The notes beneath the pieces were generated by a model, which searched no databases, was not told the DNA's origin, and saw nothing but the letters and a program-made list of their open reading frames with translations. Positions 58,966-64,000 of a DNA stretch of 64,000 nt are shown here, piece by piece. Source of the DNA: Parvularcula sp964556115 (GTDB lineage: Bacteria; Pseudomonadota; Alphaproteobacteria; Caulobacterales; Parvularculaceae); contig CAZKVC010000007.1 in the NCBI GenBank assembly GCA_964556115.1, positions 1 to 64,000 on the forward strand. The letters are read 5' to 3'. A program made the position numbers and the translations under genes. Position 1 is the first letter of the stretch. Each line of letters begins with the position of its first letter.

Positions 58966-60411
58966 ATGAGCGCGAAGAACGCAGCATCCGCCTTTGGCAT
59001 TCTCGACCAGGCCGCCTCGCGCCTGCGCGGTCTTCCCGGTCCGGTCTGGGAAGGCGAGATCGCTTCCGCCCTCGGAATGGTCCTGAAGGTGCGCGGGCTT
59101 TCGGGTGTCCTCTCGGCGGGCGATCTCTGTACGGTCGAACGGCGTAACATGAAGCCGCTCCAGTGCCAGGTGGTGGGCGTCGAGGAGGACCAGTCCCTCC
59201 TCATGAGCTTCGCCGACACCGAAGGCGTGGCGTCGGGCGCACGGGTGACCTTTCCTGAAAAGCGTTTCCGCATCAGGGTCTCGGATGGCTGGCTCGGTCG
59301 GGTGATCGGCCCGATGGCCCAGCCGATCGACGGCAAGGGCCCACTGCCCGAAGGACCCTTCGCAACGCCTTTGAAAGGGACACCGCCTCCCGCCTTCGCA
59401 AGGCGCCGCGTGGGCGGCATGCTCGATACCGGCATCCGCGCCATCGACGCCTTCACGCCGATCTGCCGCGGGCAGAGGATGGGCATCTTCGCAGGCTCGG
59501 GCGTCGGCAAGTCGACGCTTCTTTCCATGCTGGCCCGCTCCTCCGCCGCCGATGTCAACGTCATCGGCCTGATCGGCGAGCGGGGCCGCGAGGTGCAGGA
59601 GTTCCTGCAGCGCGACTTGGGCGAAGAGGGGCTCGCGCGCTCCATCGTCATCGTGGCGACCTCGGACGAAAGCCCGCTGGCCAGGCGCCAGGCCGCCTAT
59701 CTCACCATGGCCGTGGCCGAGGACCAGCGAAAGCGGGGCCGCCACGTCTTCTGCATGATGGATTCGGTGACCCGCTTCGCCCACGCCTTGCGCGAGATCG
59801 GTCTTGCCGTGGGCGAGCCGCCTTCGGCGCGGGGTTTCCCGCCTTCGGTCTTCGGCGAGCTGGCGCATCTTCTCGAACGCTCAGGCCCCGGCATGGACGA
59901 GCAGGGGGACATCACCCTCGCCGCGACCGTGCTCGTCGACGGCGATGACCACGAGGACCCGGTGGCCGACGCCACCCGCGGTATCCTCGACGGGCACCTT
60001 GTCCTTTCACGGACGATCGCGACCCGCGGGCGTTTCCCTGCGATCGACATCCCCGGTTCGGTCTCGCGCCTGGCGCCCGACTGCTACAACGCGCCTGAAG
60101 ACGGGCAGGTGACGAGCGCGGCGCGACGGCTTCTCTCTGTCTACGAAGAGAAGCGGGACATCATTTCGATCGGGCTCTACAAGAAAGGTTCCGATCCCGA
60201 AACGGACATGGCGCTGGAGAAGGTTCCGGCCATCGAAGCCTTCTGCGCCCAGGACCGTCACGAAACCGAAGCCGCGCCCGAAGCGATGGACCGCCTCCAT
60301 GAACTGGTCACCGGCATGCGTCCCTCATCAGCCGTGCCTGCGCAGGCCGGAGAGGAGCCGGCGGAGGGTCAGACCCTCCAGCCGCTGAGGCGAATGGAGC
60401 AGGGCGCCTGA
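58966..60411 (+). CDS. fliI: Flagellum-specific ATPase FliI
   Basis: Hexameric ATPase that energises and chaperones flagellar export. The 481-residue product has an F1-beta-like fold with Walker A AGSGVGKST at about residues 176-184, VIGLIGERGREVQEFL, Walker B VFCMMDSVTRF and the arginine-finger region GRFPAIDIPGSVSR. ATG 58966 has AAGGAG upstream. The C-terminus carries a tail of about 40 Gln/Pro-rich residues beyond the family core. It stands alone on the plus strand; fliJ is not visible after it. Confidence 0.96.
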   Translation: MSAKNAASAFGILDQAASRLRGLPGPVWEGEIASALGMVLKVRGLSGVLSAGDLCTVERRNMKPLQCQVVGVEEDQSLLMSFADTEGVASGARVTFPEKRFRIRVSDGWLGRVIGPMAQPIDGKGPLPEGPFATPLKGTPPPAFARRRVGGMLDTGIRAIDAFTPICRGQRMGIFAGSGVGKSTLLSMLARSSAADVNVIGLIGERGREVQEFLQRDLGEEGLARSIVIVATSDESPLARRQAAYLTMAVAEDQRKRGRHVFCMMDSVTRFAHALREIGLAVGEPPSARGFPPSVFGELAHLLERSGPGMDEQGDITLAATVLVDGDDHEDPVADATRGILDGHLVLSRTIATRGRFPAIDIPGSVSRLAPDCYNAPEDGQVTSAARRLLSVYEEKRDIISIGLYKKGSDPETDMALEKVPAIEAFCAQDRHETEAAPEAMDRLHELVTGMRPSSAVPAQAGEEPAEGQTLQPLRRMEQGA

Positions 60412-60423
60412 AGCGCGAAGGGC

Positions 60424-62001
60424 TCAGGCGAAGATCTTGGCGCTGGCCGTCGCCGGGTCGACCGAGATGATGCCGCTGTCCGACGCCGCCCCAAGGGGCG
60501 CCACGTTGTAGAGCGCAAGAAGGCTCGAGCCCGCACCGCCCGGCCCGCCATTCCTGATGTCGTACATCAGCGTGAAGCGCTCGATGAACTTGGCGCGCTT
60601 TTCAGGGTCGGAAAGGTCCTCGATATCCATACGGCTTTCGAAGATGGAAACGAGCTTGTCCGGGTTCGTCTGCTGCATCTCGTTGGGCAGGTCGAAGGCC
60701 GTGAAGACCACCTCCCGCAAAGCCTTGTCGGCGAGGACGCTGAACCAGCTCGTGAAGTTCTGCGCCTTGCGGTCGAAATAAGCGGCGAGGCGGACGCCGA
60801 GATTGTCCTCGCCCGCATCGCTTTCGAGCTTCACGCGGGTGTAGCGCTCGACCACACCGTCCACGAAGCTTCCGTTGCGCACGTTGCGGTCGCCCACTTC
60901 GGCGAAGGCGAAGGCGCGGGCGAAGGTCTTCCATTTCTGGTCGACGAGCTGGTTGGCGAGGGCGTCGTCGTCGCGCACGCCTTCTTCCAGCACCTTCTTG
61001 ACCAGCGCCCGCGAGGGGATCTGGCTTTCAAGGTCGAAGGCGGAGAGGGCGAAGCGGTAGAGCCGCTCATCCTCGAGAAGCTCTTCGGGAGAGGACACCT
61101 TGCCGATGTTCTCGCGGAAATAGTCGATGTCGCGCTGGATCAGCGGCGGCGTCTTGGCGCGGGCCCTGGGGGCCGATGCGGCAGCTTCCGCCTCGGCCTC
61201 GTTGCGGATCGTGTTGCGGTTGTAGCGCTCGACGATGCTCTGGCGGAACTTCTCGTTCTTGACGTTGAGATCGCCGGTCTCGGCAAAACCGAACGCCTTG
61301 GCCATCATCTCGTAGCGGCTGTCCGGAAGGGTGTTGGCGAGGGAGCCTTCCTTGAGGGCGCCCGAGCCGGGATTGTAGACCCCTGCTTCAAGGGCGCGCT
61401 GGATCAGCTCCTTGTTGCCCGCCTGGCTTTCAAGTCCGAAGGCACGGACGATGTAGCCGGCGAGCTCGGGGTCATCCACGAGCTGCTTGGCGTTGAAGAC
61501 CGACCTCGCATTGGCGCGGAAATAGGCGGTCTTCTCGTCGATGAAGGTCTGGGTCTCGGCGTTCGGCGAGATGCCGAAGGTCTTCGTGAAGCGCTCGACA
61601 ACGGCGTCCACGGCGATGTCCTTGCGGAACGCGGTGGGTTTGTCTTCGCCGAACCAGAAGGTCTCGGCCAGCTCGTTGATCGGGTTGGTGCCAGGGGCGG
61701 GGCGGTCCGAGAGGCTTTCGAAGGGGCGGAAGACGTCGAAAACGCCTTCGTCCAGCACCCGCGCGACGAAATCCTTGTTGTTGATCTCGTGGTCGAGATC
61801 GAAGGCCGTCAGGACATAGGAGAGGAGCCGCTCGTCCTGAACGAGCTCCCGGCCCGACGATACGTTCTGGATACGGACGCTGAAATAGGCGCCTTCGTCG
61901 ACGAGCTTGCGGTCGGGCTCGACCTTCTCGACGTCGACCGGCTGGGCCGGTCGCCCGTAGCTACGCTGGAAGTTGATGTAGCTCAGATAAGTCGATGTCA
62001 T
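60424..62001 (-). CDS. DUF1217 flagellar-cluster protein with four repeats
   Basis: A 525-residue cytosolic-looking protein. The same unit of about 110-130 residues recurs: a Y-F-R/S helix (AYFSVRIQNV, AYFRANARSV, DYFRENIGKV, AYFDRKAQNF), then AFDLxxxxxxKxL/VxxxLExGV, then a conserved FGF/FAFAExGD and VVERYxR segment. DUF1217 proteins occur in flagellar clusters of alphaproteobacteria, and this one is downstream of flbT in the flagellin operon; a motility role is inferred. The AAGGGA ribosome-binding site precedes the ATG. Confidence 0.8.
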   Translation of the reverse strand: MTSTYLSYINFQRSYGRPAQPVDVEKVEPDRKLVDEGAYFSVRIQNVSSGRELVQDERLLSYVLTAFDLDHEINNKDFVARVLDEGVFDVFRPFESLSDRPAPGTNPINELAETFWFGEDKPTAFRKDIAVDAVVERFTKTFGISPNAETQTFIDEKTAYFRANARSVFNAKQLVDDPELAGYIVRAFGLESQAGNKELIQRALEAGVYNPGSGALKEGSLANTLPDSRYEMMAKAFGFAETGDLNVKNEKFRQSIVERYNRNTIRNEAEAEAAASAPRARAKTPPLIQRDIDYFRENIGKVSSPEELLEDERLYRFALSAFDLESQIPSRALVKKVLEEGVRDDDALANQLVDQKWKTFARAFAFAEVGDRNVRNGSFVDGVVERYTRVKLESDAGEDNLGVRLAAYFDRKAQNFTSWFSVLADKALREVVFTAFDLPNEMQQTNPDKLVSIFESRMDIEDLSDPEKRAKFIERFTLMYDIRNGGPGGAGSSLLALYNVAPLGAASDSGIISVDPATASAKIFA

Positions 62002-62037
62002 GGCGCCAATCCCTTCCGAAGAGGGTCCGATATCCTG

Positions 62038-62523
62038 TCAGTGCGCCGTTTCCATGAGCGTTCCATTAAGCCGCTGCTCGGCGGCGGCGTGGAAGGCCCG
62101 GTTCTCGGCGTCGAGTTCCTTGGGCACGGAAGCGGCCTTTCCGCCTTCGGTCTTCACGGGAAGATCGAGAAGGGGGTGGAGCTTCACGAGCGCCTTGTAG
62201 AAATCCTGGGTGTGGACCATGTCCATCGCGGCAAGAAGCGTCGCGCGTTCCTCGTCGCTTTCCATATGGGTAAAGACGAAGGCGCCCAGTTTGGATGCAT
62301 GGCGCCGCATCTGTTCATCACAGCCCGAGATCAGCAGCATCTGGATCGTGAAGTAGAGCCGTTGCAGGGGCGTGCGCGCGTCTTCGGGCTGCAGCACATA
62401 TTTGCCGCGCAGGACCTGACCGAAGCTCGACACGGTGATCGTGTTGCGCCGGTCGCCATTCGTCAGCACACAGCCGTTGACGATGATCCGCTCATGCGGA
62501 CGGAGTCTCAGTCTCAGTCCCAT
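62038..62523 (-). CDS. flbT: Flagellin mRNA regulator FlbT
   Basis: A 161-residue protein starting MGLRLRLRPHERIIVNG, typical of FlbT, which in Caulobacter binds flagellin mRNA leader and limits its translation until the hook is built. The VLQPEDARTPLQRLYFTIQM segment is conserved. It lies four bases after flaF and 36 bases before the DUF1217 gene on the same strand, behind flagellin. Confidence 0.92.
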   Translation of the reverse strand: MGLRLRLRPHERIIVNGCVLTNGDRRNTITVSSFGQVLRGKYVLQPEDARTPLQRLYFTIQMLLISGCDEQMRRHASKLGAFVFTHMESDEERATLLAAMDMVHTQDFYKALVKLHPLLDLPVKTEGGKAASVPKELDAENRAFHAAAEQRLNGTLMETAH

Positions 62524-62527
62524 GGCT

Positions 62528-62935
62528 TCAACCGACCGCCTGCATGGGTTCCCGCTCAGGCATGGCGCCGGCGAGACCCCTGATGATGTTGCGGTTGATC
62601 TCGAGAAGCGGACCCATGTCCTTTTCGCCGGAGATCACGTGCGGGGTGTGGCGGTCCACGAACAGGGCCAGGGAGATGATCCCGGCTTTCAGCTGATCGG
62701 GGAGGGGGTTATCCTTGTAAGCGCAATCGAACATCAGCTCACCCCAGAGCTTCTGATTGCGGTTCAGCGCATCGAGCGCCGTGGGCGATAGAGGGAACTT
62801 GTCCTCGCGCGATGCGCGTTCGAGTTCACCGGTAATCTGCAGAAAGACCTTGCGTTCGATCTCACGAGGCTCCTCGGTCTCGGTGATCGTCTGCTTGTAG
62901 GCCTCCCGCGCTTTTGCCCTGCCGTACATAGACAC
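62528..62935 (-). CDS. flaF: Flagellar regulator FlaF
   Basis: A 135-residue FlaF protein (GRAKAREAYKQTITETEEPREIERKVF by its ends; LNRNQKLWGELMFDC). FlaF works with FlbT to balance flagellin synthesis and secretion. GTG 62935 has AAGGA six bases away; ATG 62929 two codons in is the alternative. It lies 87 bases downstream of the flagellin stop, past a hairpin. Confidence 0.92.
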   Translation of the reverse strand: MSMYGRAKAREAYKQTITETEEPREIERKVFLQITGELERASREDKFPLSPTALDALNRNQKLWGELMFDCAYKDNPLPDQLKAGIISLALFVDRHTPHVISGEKDMGPLLEINRNIIRGLAGAMPEREPMQAVG

Positions 62936-62978
62936 TTCTCGTCCTTATAGATCTTGGTGATTCTACCGAAGATTGGGT

Positions 62979-63006
62979 GGTGCCCGGAGAAGATCCTCCG
63001 GGCACC
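62979..63006 (-). terminator. Hairpin downstream of flagellin
   Basis: A perfect 11-bp stem GGTGCCCGGAG / CTCCGGGCACC with a 6-base loop, 16 bases past the flagellin stop. No T-run follows, so it may mark partial termination or protect the abundant flagellin mRNA, with flaF-flbT read through. Confidence 0.6.
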
Positions 63007-63022
63007 GAAGTCAGTCTGCCGA

Positions 63023-64000
63023 TTAACGGAAGAGCGACAGGAGCGACTGCGGACGCTGGTTCGCAATCGAAAGGGCCTGGGTGGCCAGCTGCTCTTGAAC
63101 CTGGAAGCTCTGCAGGCGGCTCGACTCTTCGGTCAGGTCCGCTTCGGTCAGAGCGGCAACACCGAGCTCGAGGGAGTCGGTCAGGTCGCCGAGGAAGGTC
63201 TGACGGCTGTCGAGGGTCGATTCGAACACACCGATGACGGTGGCCGAGATGTTGACCCGTGCGATCAGGCTGTCAGCCAGAACGAAGCCGGCCTGGACGT
63301 TGCCAGTGGTTTCGTCAGAGACGTTGATTTGACGCGCAACGGCACGGAAGCCCGAGTCGTTGGCGAATTCACGCAGGTTGGCGTCGGAGAAGACAGCGTT
63401 CTGAAGGAATTCAGCGCCCGAAGCGAAGGCGTCACCACCAGCGGTTGCGAACGCGTTTGCCTTGGAGGCAACGTAGTCAACTGCAGCAGCTTGATCACCA
63501 CCAGTATAGCCAGCGAGGCCGCCATAGGTCAAGGCGTTCGCACCGCCACCGGCGTTGCCATCGGTGTAGTAGTTATCGACAAGAGCCTGGTCAGGCGCAG
63601 CAGTGATGTCGTCAATCTGAATGACGTCCTGCGACGTATCGTTGCCGACTTTGCCCAGGTTCGTAGTCGTAATGCCGATCGACGCGAGGAAGTTGCGATC
63701 GTCCTCAGAACCGTAGAACGTGAACACGTTGCCGGTTTCAGTGCCAGCGCCGCCCTCAACTGTCAGGATCGAGTCAGTGTTAGCTTGCGCGATGTCGAGT
63801 TCGACAGAACCATCGCCACGAGCATCGAGGCGATCGGCGAAGCCGGAGTTGAACGCACGGCTAAGAGCGTCGAACTGAGCCTCTGCCTGAACGTTGGTAA
63901 AGCCACCTTGAGCCACACCGGCGAGCTCGAGGCTGTCGAGGTTCTGACCCTGAAGGGTGTAGGTCGACAGTTCGAACGAACCGTTGTCACGGGTGATCGT
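63023..64000 (-). CDS. Flagellin (3' part, cut by window edge)
   Basis: The frame is open to the window end, so the N-terminal D0/D1 part is missing. About 325 codons are present: a variable surface region rich in Gly, Asp, Ala and Thr (for example NDTSQDVIQIDDITAAPDQ), then the conserved flagellin C-terminus LGDLTDSLELGVAALTEADL ... SRLQSFQVQEQLATQALSIANQRPQSLLSLFR (described by its ends). It is the first visible gene of the flagellin-flaF-flbT-DUF1217 block and is followed by a strong hairpin. Confidence 0.93.
   Translation of the reverse strand, partial: TITRDNGSFELSTYTLQGQNLDSLELAGVAQGGFTNVQAEAQFDALSRAFNSGFADRLDARGDGSVELDIAQANTDSILTVEGGAGTETGNVFTFYGSEDDRNFLASIGITTTNLGKVGNDTSQDVIQIDDITAAPDQALVDNYYTDGNAGGGANALTYGGLAGYTGGDQAAAVDYVASKANAFATAGGDAFASGAEFLQNAVFSDANLREFANDSGFRAVARQINVSDETTGNVQAGFVLADSLIARVNISATVIGVFESTLDSRQTFLGDLTDSLELGVAALTEADLTEESSRLQSFQVQEQLATQALSIANQRPQSLLSLFR

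Overview
The window is a gene-dense stretch of alphaproteobacterial DNA, roughly two-thirds G+C by eye. The alphaproteobacterial assignment rests on FlbT/FlaF flagellin regulators, a single-file DUF1217-flbT-flaF-flagellin block, a VPLPA-type sorting protein, an RPA-type replication initiator of the kind found on Rhodobacterales, Sphingomonadales and Rhizobiales plasmids, and CtrA-like TTAA-N7 motifs in front of flagellar operons. A marine, Caulobacterales/Parvularculales/Rhodobacterales-like host is plausible, but the sequence alone does not fix the genus. Both ends are cut inside genes: carB on the left and flagellin on the right.

Layout. (1) 1-9.8 kb holds carB (3' part), greA, a Gfo/Idh oxidoreductase coupled to nadE, phenylalanine hydroxylase, a MarR regulator coupled to a secreted S41 peptidase, and an unknown membrane protein. 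(2) 9.9-19.5 kb holds a class II DAHP synthase, a PepSY-type membrane protein, an Ahr-like aldehyde reductase, a DEAD-box helicase, an arsR/arsI organoarsenical pair, a DUF4336 protein, a thioredoxin-like protein, miaA, grxD and a pyruvyl-transferase-like protein. (3) 19.7-27.3 kb holds a lower-GC TonB-domain protein, a VPLPA-CTERM protein, rpsD, an amidase lipoprotein, a photolyase-like protein with an unusual domain order and its convergent FAD oxidoreductase, and an unknown membrane protein.

(4) 27.3-35.9 kb is the most unusual segment and looks like a plasmid backbone. It contains an RPA-family replication initiator, about 600 bp of non-coding DNA with 13 copies of a CACGA core (several about 22 bp apart) and an AT-rich patch, parA, two identical 18-bp palindromes that look like parS, parB, and a convergent HTH protein of a plasmid-associated type. 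The initiator is followed without a gap by an SbcD-like phosphoesterase and an SbcC/YhaN-like coiled-coil ATPase, all apparently translationally coupled. Core genes flank the cassette on both sides (rpsD, carB, nadE and miaA to the left; serC-serA-serB to the right). It is therefore either an integrated replicon, a second or substitute chromosomal origin, or an assembly join.

(5) 36-45.7 kb holds the serine pathway serC-serA-serB; a probable leftward operon of ferredoxin-NADP reductase, DUF1499, 2-oxoglutarate oxygenase and sodium symporter; SoxR with a textbook SoxR promoter (19-bp spacer) reading into a 42-codon ORF and an SDR gene; and an inositol-phosphate-synthase-like protein. (6) 45.9-64 kb is a flagellar region: fliK-flgD on the plus strand, flhA-formyltransferase-fliR-flhB on the minus strand, flgB-flgC-fliE-fliQ on the minus strand, fliI on the plus strand, then flagellin-flaF-flbT-DUF1217 on the minus strand. 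A penicillin-binding-type serine hydrolase, a trkA-trkH potassium uptake pair and an orphan secreted Hcp-like protein interrupt it. A run of hairpins ending in a strong terminator between flgD and flhB may be an uncharacterised small RNA.

No tRNA, rRNA, transposase, integrase or CRISPR array was found. Start codons were chosen from ribosome-binding sites and family N-termini; alternatives are given where relevant.
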